Assembly: GCF_022023855.1 (NCBI RefSeq)
Contig: NZ_CP059449.1
Location: 1,040,501 to 1,104,500 of the forward strand
Reading direction: 5' to 3'
DNA length: 64,000 nucleotides
From: Azospirillum brasilense
Lineage (GTDB): Bacteria; Pseudomonadota; Alphaproteobacteria; Azospirillales; Azospirillaceae
Positions 8,561-17,154 of this stretch are shown here, one piece after another. Under the pieces are notes generated by a model. It was not told the DNA's origin, did not search any database, and saw nothing but the letters and a program-made list of their open reading frames with translations. The first letter of the stretch is position 1. Every line of letters starts with the position of its first letter. The position numbers and the translations under genes are program-made.

Positions 8561-9150
8561 CGGCACGCCGGACCGCGATCACCCGCGCCGACATTCTTCC
8601 CCTGGACCGCTACGCCCGCGAACGCGCCGCCCGCCGCAGCGCGCTGGTCGCCGTGAAGAAGAGGCGCCGCGTCGCGGTCGGTCCCTACGCCCTCGTCCAT
8701 TTCGAGAATTACGAGACGATGTGGCAGCAGGTCCACGAGATGCTGTTCATCGAGCGGGGCGGCGAGGCACAGATCGACGGCGAACTGTGCGCTTACAACG
8801 GGCTGATCCCCCAGGGGACGGAACTGGTCGCCACCGTGATGTTCGAGATTGCCGATCCGGCGCGCCGCGCCGCCGAACTTGGCCGGCTGGGCGGGGTGGA
8901 GCGGACGGTGACGCTGCGCTTTGCCGGCCACACGGTAACCGGCCGGCCGGAGGAGGACGTGGAGCGCACGAACGAGGCCGGCAAGGCGTCCGCCGTCCAT
9001 TTCCTGCATTTCGACTTCACGCCGGAGCAGATCGCCGCCTTCCGCACCCCCGGGACGGAGGTGATCCTCGGCATCGGCCATCCCCGGTACGGCCACATGG
9101 CGGTGATGCCGGAGGCGGTGCGGGCGGAGCTTGTGGGGGATTTCGGGTAG
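8557..9150 (+). CDS. DUF3501 family protein
   Basis: A 197-residue cytoplasmic protein of the DUF3501 family. Recognisable parts are [14 protein letters not shown], the core [16 protein letters not shown] and [16 protein letters not shown], and the acidic C-terminal region. Its function is unknown. The start codon overlaps the rubrerythrin stop by 4 bp. DUF3501 genes are often found beside rubrerythrins, which suggests a joint role in peroxide or iron handling; this is guilt by association only. Confidence 0.88.
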   Translation: MTARRTAITRADILPLDRYARERAARRSALVAVKKRRRVAVGPYALVHFENYETMWQQVHEMLFIERGGEAQIDGELCAYNGLIPQGTELVATVMFEIADPARRAAELGRLGGVERTVTLRFAGHTVTGRPEEDVERTNEAGKASAVHFLHFDFTPEQIAAFRTPGTEVILGIGHPRYGHMAVMPEAVRAELVGDFG

Positions 9151-9160
9151 GGGAAACCTG

Positions 9161-9240
9161 TTGCCCCCACCCTAGCCCTCCCCCGCCCAGCGGGGGAGGG
9201 AAGGGGCCCGCGGCGCCAGCCGTGGGAAGGGTGGGGGCAA
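9161..9240. repeat. Nested 80-bp palindrome between convergent genes
   Basis: The outer arms TTGCCCCCACCC (9161-9172) and GGGTGGGGGCAA (9229-9240) are perfect complements. Inside lies a second perfect hairpin, CCCTCCCCCGC (9177-9187) with GCGGGGGAGGG (9190-9200). It sits between the stop of DUF3501 and the stop of the convergent SH3 gene, so it may act as a bidirectional terminator. It also belongs to the dispersed GC-rich palindrome family seen elsewhere in the window. Confidence 0.75.
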
Positions 9241-9252
9241 ACCGCCCGCCCC

Positions 9253-9888
9253 TTACTCGAACGTCTCGTCCTTGTAAGCGCCCCAGAACTCGCCGCGGCT
9301 CATCCAGCCGCGATAGCCCTTCAGGTCCACCTCGCACCACTCGCCCTTGCACTTGCGCAGCCAGCCGATCACCCCCGGCTGGGCGCGGGCCACGACGGCG
9401 GCGTCGCCGCGCGGCTCCTTGCGGACGGCGCGGATGTCGCCGGTGATGACGATGCTGCGCTTGCCCGACAGCATGCTCTGGTGGACCCAGCCCTCGCTGC
9501 CTTCCCAGTCGCGGATGCGGCGCCAGGTGTCGAATTCCTGAGTGATCTCCACCGGCATTTCCTTGCGGGTGAACACCCATTCGATGGGGTAGCGCACGTT
9601 GGGGCCGGTGCGCGCGTTCACCTCGCCCGAGCGCAGCGACACGAAACGGGGAATCGGCAGGCCCGAGGCGTGGGTCGGGTCCTTCTCGCGCCGCGCGCCT
9701 TCCGACGCGTCGGCGGTGGACGGCGTGACCGGCGTCAAGGCTGCGACGGCCAGCGCCAGAACGGCGAGAGCGCGGCGGATGGCAGACGTCGTCGGCAACG
9801 GCAACACCGGCAGCCCCGTGCTGTGGAGATCGGAAGGATTTGAGTCGGAGGCACTATAATTAGGGGTAGCCGCCAGGAGCAAGCGCAA
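9253..9888 (-). CDS. Exported bacterial SH3-domain protein
   Basis: A protein of up to 211 residues with a hydrophobic export segment (ALAVLALAVAALTPVTPS at about residues 40-57) and two SH3-like repeats. The first repeat is FVSLRSGEVNARTGPNVRYPIEWVF. The second begins after GSEGWVHQSML, and a GWMSRGEFWG end follows. Such proteins bind peptidoglycan or act as periplasmic scaffolds; a specific role cannot be given. The start is uncertain: an in-frame GTG at 9807 would leave a more normal signal peptide of about 30 residues. It is divergent from the hydroxyacid dehydrogenase gene. Confidence 0.8.
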   Translation of the reverse strand: MRLLLAATPNYSASDSNPSDLHSTGLPVLPLPTTSAIRRALAVLALAVAALTPVTPSTADASEGARREKDPTHASGLPIPRFVSLRSGEVNARTGPNVRYPIEWVFTRKEMPVEITQEFDTWRRIRDWEGSEGWVHQSMLSGKRSIVITGDIRAVRKEPRGDAAVVARAQPGVIGWLRKCKGEWCEVDLKGYRGWMSRGEFWGAYKDETFE

Positions 9889-10038
9889 GGCGCGGGCGTG
9901 CGCGCGACGTCGGTTCTTGTCACATGGCGGGGCGGCTCATCAGGCTGGCCGCCGCGCCGAATCGTCACTGCCATCTGGACAGCTTCCCAACCGCTTGATA
10001 GGACAAGCGTCGGCCCGGAATGGGGGAGGCACCGTCCA

Positions 10039-11028
10039 ATGACCGAAAAGAAGAAGCCGCTCGTCGTCGTCACCCGCAAATTGCCCGACGTCATCGAGAC
10101 GCGGATGATGGAGCTGTTCGACGCACGGCTGAATTCCGACGACGAACCCTTGACCCACGCGCAGCTCATCGACGTGGCGCAGACGGCCGACGTGCTGGTT
10201 CCCACCGTCACCGACCGGATCGACCGCGAGGTGATCGAGAAGGCCGGGCCGCAGCTCCGCCTCATTGCCTCCTTCGGGACAGGCGTGGACCACATCGACC
10301 TGAAGGCGGCGCGGGAGCGCGGCATCAGCGTCACCAACACGCCGGGCGTCCTGACCGAGGATACGGCGGACATGACCATGGCCCTGCTGCTGGCGGTTGG
10401 CCGCCGGCTGGCGGAGGGCGAGCGGCTGGTCCGCTCCGGCCAATGGAAGGGTTGGGGGCCGACGACGATGCTCGGCCACCGCATCCAGGGCAAGCGGCTG
10501 GGCATCCTCGGCATGGGCCGCATCGGGCAGGCGCTGGCGCGCCGGGCGCGGGCCTTCGGCATGTCGATCCACTATCACAACCGCCGCCGCGTCTATCCGG
10601 ACGTCGAGCAGGAGCTTGAGGCGACCTATTGGGACAGCTTGGACCAGATGCTGGCGCGCATGGACGTGGTGTCCATCAACTGCCCGCACACCCCGGCGAC
10701 CTACCACCTGCTGTCGGAGCGCCGGCTGAAGTTGCTGCGCCCGCACTGCTTCATCGTCAACACCTCGCGCGGTGAGGTGATCGACGAGACGGCGCTGACC
10801 CGGATGCTGTCGAAGGGCGAGATCGCCGGGGCCGGCCTGGACGTGTTCGAGCATGAGCCGGCGGTGAACCCAAAGCTGCTGCGGCTCGACAACGTGGTCC
10901 TGCTGCCGCACATGGGCTCCGCCACCATTGAGGGCCGCATCGACATGGGCGAGAAGGTCATCATCAACATCAAGACCTTCGCGGACGGCCACGCCCCGCC
11001 CGACCGCGTCCTGGAAACGCTGCTGTAA
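10039..11028 (+). CDS. D-2-hydroxyacid dehydrogenase (glyoxylate/hydroxypyruvate reductase type)
   Basis: A 329-residue NAD(P)-dependent dehydrogenase. The nucleotide-binding loop is LGILGMGRIGQALARRA near residues 154-170. The catalytic set is in order: Arg in NTSRGEVIDE, Glu in DVFEHEP, and His in LLPHMGSATIE. The pattern and length fit GyaR/GhrB-type enzymes that reduce glyoxylate or hydroxypyruvate. The ATG at 10039 was chosen because MTEKKKPLVVVTRKLP begins the first beta strand; the longer frame adds unrelated sequence. It is divergent from the SH3 protein. Confidence 0.9.
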   Translation: MTEKKKPLVVVTRKLPDVIETRMMELFDARLNSDDEPLTHAQLIDVAQTADVLVPTVTDRIDREVIEKAGPQLRLIASFGTGVDHIDLKAARERGISVTNTPGVLTEDTADMTMALLLAVGRRLAEGERLVRSGQWKGWGPTTMLGHRIQGKRLGILGMGRIGQALARRARAFGMSIHYHNRRRVYPDVEQELEATYWDSLDQMLARMDVVSINCPHTPATYHLLSERRLKLLRPHCFIVNTSRGEVIDETALTRMLSKGEIAGAGLDVFEHEPAVNPKLLRLDNVVLLPHMGSATIEGRIDMGEKVIINIKTFADGHAPPDRVLETLL

Positions 11029-11046
11029 GGCGGTGGGAGAGGGCGT

Positions 11047-11598
11047 CTAGAGGACGCCCTCATACAGGCTGGCCATGGGGATCTCGATCCCGACCGAGGG
11101 GAAGCGTAGCGTCCCGCTCCCGATGACGTCGCGGACGACCCAGCTCTGTTCGTCCTCGCGGTGCCACAGTTCGGCATAGCGCTTCGTCGAGTCGAGCAGC
11201 AGGATTTCCTGCACCGACGGGATTTCCCGGTAGATCGCCAGCTTTCGCCCACGGTCGAACTGCGCGGTGGAGGGCGACAGGATCTCGACGATGATCGTCG
11301 GGTCCGGCACCGGAACCATGCCGGGCTTCAAGGGCTGGCAAGTCACCGCGATGTCCGCCTGGAAATAGGTGTCCTCGTGGTCGGAAAGCCGAATGCCCGC
11401 TTCGGAAATGGTCCGGCACGGAGGACGGAGCCGCGTTCCAAGCTGAATCATGACCGCCGATGCCAAGGCGCCATGGGTCGCGGCGGGCGGCGCCATGGCG
11501 ACAGGCTGGCCGCCGTCCAGCTCATAGCGCGTGTCGGTCCCGTCGTCCCAGACGAGGAACTCCTCCACGGTCATCGGGCGGGGTGCCGGATCGCTCAT
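11047..11598 (-). CDS. Uma2-family (DUF820) endonuclease-like protein
   Basis: A 183-residue protein of the Uma2/DUF820 family, which has a PD-(D/E)xK nuclease fold. The opening PMTVEEFLVWDDGTDTRYEL is typical. The catalytic-type residues are visible in DPTIIVEILSPST followed by the Lys of GRKLAIY. The function is unknown; these genes are widespread singletons that sometimes travel with mobile DNA. It converges on the hydroxyacid dehydrogenase with 18 bp between stops. An ATG six bases upstream (11604) is an equally possible start. Confidence 0.85.
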   Translation of the reverse strand: MSDPAPRPMTVEEFLVWDDGTDTRYELDGGQPVAMAPPAATHGALASAVMIQLGTRLRPPCRTISEAGIRLSDHEDTYFQADIAVTCQPLKPGMVPVPDPTIIVEILSPSTAQFDRGRKLAIYREIPSVQEILLLDSTKRYAELWHREDEQSWVVRDVIGSGTLRFPSVGIEIPMASLYEGVL

Positions 11599-11662
11599 GC
11601 CCATGAGTATGGCCCTCTCCCTCGTCGCTTCCAAGTGGGCGCCACCCAAGGGGCCGCTGCGG

Positions 11663-14347
11663 TTATTCCGCGGCCAGCCCGCCGCCCAGCTCGATGCGGA
11701 CCTCGACCACGCCGGGCTCGTCCAGGTTCTCCTTGCGGATGAAGCCGAGCGCGCGGCACATGCCGAGCATGCTGGTGTTCTCGCGCAGGACCTCGCCGTA
11801 GACCTCCTTGATCCCGCGGGAGCGGGCGTAATCCAGGATCTTGTTCATGAGCTGGTAGCCCAGCCCCTGGCCTTTCATGTCCGACCGCACCATCACGGCG
11901 TATTCGGCGCGCAGATTGTCGGGGTCGGCGGTGATGCGCACCACGCCGTACATGATGGTGTCGCCGGTCTCCGGGTCCGGCCCGACGGCGACCAGACCCA
12001 TCTCGCGGTCATAGTCCATCTGGGTCAGGCGGGCGGCGGCCTGGTGCGACAGCCGCTTCAGCGGCGCGAAGAAGCGCAGCCGCAGATCCTCCTGCGTCTG
12101 GTTGGCCACCATGTGGTGCACCAGCGGCTCGTCTTCCGGCAGGATGGGGCGGACGACGAACTGGCGGCCGTCCTTGATGGTGATGCGGTCCTCCAGCCCC
12201 TTGGGATAGGGGCGGATGGCCAGACGCTTCGCGCCGGGCAGGGCCGGCACGCCGACCTTGATGCGGGCGTCCAGCGCCAGCACGCCTTCCGAGTCGGCGA
12301 GCAGCGGGTTGACGTCCAGCTCGGCGACCTCCGGGAAATCGACGATGAGCTGCGAGATCTTGTTCAGCGTCAACGCCACCGCTTCCAGATCGACCGCGGC
12401 GCGCGAACGGTAGCCCTGCAGCTGCCGCCAGATGCGGGTGCGGCCCATCAGCTCCGTCGCCAGCTTCATGTTCAGCGGCGGCAATGCCAGCGCGTAGTCC
12501 TCCACCACCTCCACCCCGATGCCGCCCTCGCCGAACAGCAGGACAGGGCCGAACAGCTCGTTCTCGGTCATGCCGACGATCAGCTCGTAGGCGTCGGCGC
12601 GCACCGCCATCTCCTGGACGGTGAAGCCCTCGATGCGGGCGTCGGGCACGGCCTCGCGCACGCGGGCCAGCATGGCCTCGGCCTCGGCCTTGACCTCCGC
12701 CGGCTCGGTCAGGTGCAACGCGACGCCGCCGACGTCCGACTTATGGGTGATGTCCGGCGACAGGATTTTCAGCGCCAGCGGCCCGCCAATCATCTCGGCG
12801 CAGTGGGCGGCCTCCTCCGGCGTGTCGGCGCGGCGGGTGTCCACCACCGGGACGCCGTAGGCGGCGAGCACGCGCTTGGCCTCATACTCGCTCAGCCAGT
12901 CGCGCTTCTCGGCGATGGCGCGGGAGATGATCTTGCGCACCGTGATGCCGTCGGGCTGGAAGTCCTCCGGCACCGACGGCGGCGTCTCCATCAGCAGCTC
13001 CTGGTTCCGGCGGTATTCCACCAGATGCAGGAAGGCGCGCACCGCGTGGCTGGGCGTGTCGTAGGTGGGGACGCGGTTGGCGGCGAACAGCTTGCGCGCC
13101 TCCGCCGCGGTGTTGTCGCCCAGCCAGCTCGTCAGCACCGGGTGCTTGCGCGTCTTGTTGGCGATCATGGTGTCGACCACGGCCTGCGCAGCGGCCAGCC
13201 CGTCGGTCACCGCGGTCGGGCAGTTCAGCACCAGAACGGCGTCGTTGTTGGGATCGGCCATCAAAGCGTTCAGCGCGTCGGCGTAGCGCTTGGGCGGGGC
13301 GTCGCCGCCGATGCGCAGCGGGTTGCGGGCGCTGCCGGCGCCCAGCGCCTTCTCCAGCGCGTCTATCGTCTCCGGCGCGAACTGGGCCAGCCGCCCGCCG
13401 GACAGGATCAGGCTGTCGGTCGCCATGACGCCCATGCCGCCGCCGTTGGTCAGGATGGCCAGCCGGTCGCCGGTGATCGGCGACCCGGTGCCCAGCGTGC
13501 CCACCGCGTCGAACAGCTCGTCCAGGCCGCTGACGCGCAGGATGCCGGCGCGGCGGAAGGCGGCGTCATAGACGGCGTCGGAGACCGCCAGCGCTCCGGT
13601 GTGGGAGGTGGAAGCCTCCAGCGCCTCGTCGGTGCGGCCGGACTTGATGACGATCACCGGCTTCTGGCGGGCGGCGGAGCGCGCCGCCGACATGAACTTC
13701 CGCGCGTCGCTGATGCTCTCGATGTAGAGCAGGATGGCGCGCACGTTGGCGTCGCCGGCCAGATAGTCCAGAAGGTCGCCGAAATCGACGTCCGCCTTGT
13801 CGCCCATCGAGATCAGATGCGAGAAGCCGATCCCCCGCGCCGTCGCCCAGTCGGCGATCGAGGTCACCACCATGGACGACTGCGCCACCAGCGCCACGTC
13901 GCCCTTCTTCGGGGTAACGTGGCCGAAGCTGGCGTTGAGCCCGCGGCCCGGCACCATGATGCCCAGGCTGTTGGGACCCAGGACGCGCATCAGGTGGGGC
14001 TTCGCCGCCTCGCGCAGGGTCTGGGTCTGCTCCTTGGAAAAGCCGCTGGAGATGACGATGGCCGCCTTGGTTCCGCGCTTGCCCAGCGCGTCGACGGTGG
14101 CCGGCACCGTGGCGGCGGGGGTGCAGATCACCGCCAGGTCCGGCGTGACCGGCAGATCGTCCACCGACTTGTAGGTCAGCACCCCCTCAACCGCGCGCTC
14201 GCCGGTCACCGGCATGATCGGGCCGTCGAACCCGGCGTTGAACAGGTTGCGGGCCACCACGGCGCCGATGGTGTTCGGCTTTCGGGTCGCCCCGATCAAA
14301 GCGATGGACGCGGGCTTGAACAGGCGGTCGAGGTTGCGAACGGTCAT
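11663..14347 (-). CDS. Acyl-CoA synthetase (NDP-forming) fused to GNAT acetyltransferase (PatZ/YfiQ-like)
   Basis: An 894-residue protein with the domain order of protein lysine acetyltransferases PatZ/Pat. A CoA-binding domain opens the protein (FKPASIALIGATRKPNTIGAVV, cited as two parts: FKPASIALIGA and TRKPNTIGAVV). Succinyl-CoA-ligase-like domains follow, with PRGLNASFG-like GPNSLGIMVPGRGLNASFG. An ATP-grasp region (KILSPDITHKSDVGGVALHL) comes next, and a GNAT domain occupies roughly the last 170 residues (DMKGQGLGYQLMNKILDYA). It probably acetylates metabolic enzymes such as acetyl-CoA synthetase. The ATG at 14347 gives the conserved MTVRNLDRLFKPASIAL start. Confidence 0.9.
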   Translation of the reverse strand: MTVRNLDRLFKPASIALIGATRKPNTIGAVVARNLFNAGFDGPIMPVTGERAVEGVLTYKSVDDLPVTPDLAVICTPAATVPATVDALGKRGTKAAIVISSGFSKEQTQTLREAAKPHLMRVLGPNSLGIMVPGRGLNASFGHVTPKKGDVALVAQSSMVVTSIADWATARGIGFSHLISMGDKADVDFGDLLDYLAGDANVRAILLYIESISDARKFMSAARSAARQKPVIVIKSGRTDEALEASTSHTGALAVSDAVYDAAFRRAGILRVSGLDELFDAVGTLGTGSPITGDRLAILTNGGGMGVMATDSLILSGGRLAQFAPETIDALEKALGAGSARNPLRIGGDAPPKRYADALNALMADPNNDAVLVLNCPTAVTDGLAAAQAVVDTMIANKTRKHPVLTSWLGDNTAAEARKLFAANRVPTYDTPSHAVRAFLHLVEYRRNQELLMETPPSVPEDFQPDGITVRKIISRAIAEKRDWLSEYEAKRVLAAYGVPVVDTRRADTPEEAAHCAEMIGGPLALKILSPDITHKSDVGGVALHLTEPAEVKAEAEAMLARVREAVPDARIEGFTVQEMAVRADAYELIVGMTENELFGPVLLFGEGGIGVEVVEDYALALPPLNMKLATELMGRTRIWRQLQGYRSRAAVDLEAVALTLNKISQLIVDFPEVAELDVNPLLADSEGVLALDARIKVGVPALPGAKRLAIRPYPKGLEDRITIKDGRQFVVRPILPEDEPLVHHMVANQTQEDLRLRFFAPLKRLSHQAAARLTQMDYDREMGLVAVGPDPETGDTIMYGVVRITADPDNLRAEYAVMVRSDMKGQGLGYQLMNKILDYARSRGIKEVYGEVLRENTSMLGMCRALGFIRKENLDEPGVVEVRIELGGGLAAE

Positions 14348-14444
14348 GGCCGGGTTCCGGGGGTTCGTCTCACACAGCAAGGCTCGAACAGCCGCCATTC
14401 CGCTAAAGATCGGACCGGGGCCGTCGAGTTGCAATCAGCGGTAA

Positions 14445-15587
<1,143 letters not shown>

Positions 15588-15622
15588 CCGGGTGAGGGAT
15601 TCTCGTCGGGCAACAGGGTTTT

Positions 15623-15650
15623 CACGGATTTCCCAGATTTCAGCACGGAT
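15623..15650 (+). repeat. Left inverted repeat bounding the A+T-rich gene
   Basis: This 28-base unit begins CACGGATTTC and ends GCACGGAT. It matches the reverse complement of 16320-16347 at 24 of 28 positions. The two copies bracket about 670 bp containing the A+T-rich orphan gene. Confidence 0.7.
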
Positions 15651-15690
15651 TTCCCGGATGAATCCAATGTTCCCCGAAAGCTGTTGGGTC

Positions 15691-15743
15691 GGCCCCTCCA
15701 CCCAACCTTCTTTGCGTCGTGGGGCAGGTTGGGTGGAGGAGCC
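15691..15743 (+). terminator. Strong hairpin downstream of ldh
   Basis: Arms at 15691-15708 (GGCCCCTCCACCCAACCT) and 15726-15743 (AGGTTGGGTGGAGGAGCC) pair at 17 of 18 positions around a 17-base loop, with GAGGGTTTTTTAA shortly after. It probably ends ldh transcription, and its internal GGGTGGAGG motif also suggests a repeat element. Confidence 0.55.
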
Positions 15744-15815
15744 AATTCGTGAGGGTTTTTTAACCCCAAGCGGGGTTGGGTATTGTCCTCAGATGCCATT
15801 GGAGTGAGCAGGACA

Positions 15816-16262
15816 ATGCTGCGGGTTTTGGCTGCGCTTTTGGTGGCTCTTTATGCGAACGGAGCGTCCGCTGATGACGACGCGTCCAACAGAGAAGCGC
15901 ATCTGGGACATATACTTTGCGCACGAACGGTAGCTGTATCTTTTGATGCGTTTTTTGATGCCTGCCAGTTGGAGGAGGAAAAAGACGTCCAGGAAAATAT
16001 AAAGCGTAACATCGGCACGTTTGATAATTTCATACAGGAGAATTTTGGAATCTCATTAGATAAAATCAAGCCTCAGAAAGGAGATTTAAATGATGAATTG
16101 ATCAGGATAAGAAGTTCGTTGGGGAATAATGGTTTTCAAAATTTGTGCATTCAGAGATTGGATCATATTAGAGAAAACGGCATAATAACGAAAATCAATA
16201 AAGAAATAACAGAAAGAGATTTGCGTGTGATGTCTAAGATCACTATTCCATCTTGTTTTTAG
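15816..16262 (+). CDS. A+T-rich orphan gene, predicted secreted protein
   Basis: I do not recognise this gene. The 148-residue product starts with a clear signal peptide (MLRVLAALLVALYANGASA). The mature region is charged and helical, with lysine- and isoleucine-rich stretches such as ENIKRNIGTFDNFIQENFG and INKEITERDLRV, and scattered Cys residues including one near the C-terminus. Base composition and codon use (many AAT, AAA, ATA) differ sharply from every neighbour, which indicates recent acquisition. It is bracketed by the inverted repeats at 15623-15650 and 16320-16347. The ATG at 15816 places the signal peptide at the N-terminus. Confidence 0.65.
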   Translation: MLRVLAALLVALYANGASADDDASNREAHLGHILCARTVAVSFDAFFDACQLEEEKDVQENIKRNIGTFDNFIQENFGISLDKIKPQKGDLNDELIRIRSSLGNNGFQNLCIQRLDHIRENGIITKINKEITERDLRVMSKITIPSCF

Positions 16263-16319
16263 CCTAAATTAACATTAATCCAAAACATCATAAAGCATGG
16301 ACAGATAAAAATCCGTGTC

Positions 16320-16347
16320 ATCCGTGCCAAAATCCGAGAAATCCGTG
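16320..16347 (-). repeat. Right inverted repeat bounding the A+T-rich gene
   Basis: Read on the minus strand, this unit begins CACGGATTTC and ends GCACGGAT. It matches 15623-15650 at 24 of 28 positions. A further ATCCGTGTC-type half-unit lies just before it at 16311-16319. Confidence 0.7.
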
Positions 16348-16448
16348 TAGACACTGTTGTCCGCAAAAGTCCTGCCCCCGGCCCGCGTTGCAGGACCGGC
16401 CCCGCGGTGCGGAGCCGGTCCTTGCAACCCGTCCAGTCGAGAGGCGCG

Positions 16449-17006
16449 TCAGACCACCGGGCCGAGCTGGCCCTTGGTGGCGGCGGCGGCGCGCTCCATG
16501 CCTTCCTGGATCTTCTTGGCGGCTTCCTGCTCGTCGCCCCAGCGCAGGATCTTCACCCACTTGCCCTTTTCCAGATCCTTGTAGTGCTGGAAGAAGTGGG
16601 CGATCTGCTCGGTGGTGATCTCCGGCAGGTCCTTGTAGGACTTCACGTTGCTGTAGAACGGGTGCAGCTTGTCGACCGGAACGGCCAGCAGCTTCTCGTC
16701 CTCGCCGCCCTCGTCCTCCATAAACAGCACGCCGATCGGGCGCGAGCGCAGGACGGCGCCCGGGATGACCGAATGGCGGCCGACCACGCAGACGTCCACC
16801 GGGTCGCCGTCACCCGACAGGGTGTGCGGGATGAAGCCGTAGTTGCAGGGGTAGTACATGGCGGTGTGCAGGAAGCGGTCGACGAACATCGCGCCCGACT
16901 CCTTGTCGATCTCGTACTTCACCGGCTCGCCGCGCAACGGGATCTCGATGACCACGTTCACGTCCCACGGGGCGTTCTTGCCGACCGGAACCTTGCTGAG
17001 ATCCAT
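16449..17006 (-). CDS. ppa: Inorganic pyrophosphatase (family I)
   Basis: A 185-residue soluble pyrophosphatase that hydrolyses diphosphate and pulls biosynthetic reactions forward. The family I landmarks are all present: DVNVVIEIPLRGEPVKYE near residues 15-32, YYPCNYGFIPHTLSGDGDP with DVCVV (the DGDPVDVxVV metal site) near 51-74, and a Lys-rich C-terminal half. Length is close to the usual 175-185. GAAGGATGG before the ATG at 17006 serves as ribosome-binding site. Confidence 0.96.
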   Translation of the reverse strand: MDLSKVPVGKNAPWDVNVVIEIPLRGEPVKYEIDKESGAMFVDRFLHTAMYYPCNYGFIPHTLSGDGDPVDVCVVGRHSVIPGAVLRSRPIGVLFMEDEGGEDEKLLAVPVDKLHPFYSNVKSYKDLPEITTEQIAHFFQHYKDLEKGKWVKILRWGDEQEAAKKIQEGMERAAAATKGQLGPVV

Positions 17007-17154
17007 GGAAAACCATCCTTCGACTGCAAAAGCGGGTTGCGCTTGGTTGTGGACGCGGGCCAAAGCTCCCGGCGCCGCGCGCGCGGAGTTTAGGCAGATG
17101 CGGGCATAAGTCAAAGCCACTTGCGCAGGTGCGGCAAAGGGACGAGCCTTCGCC

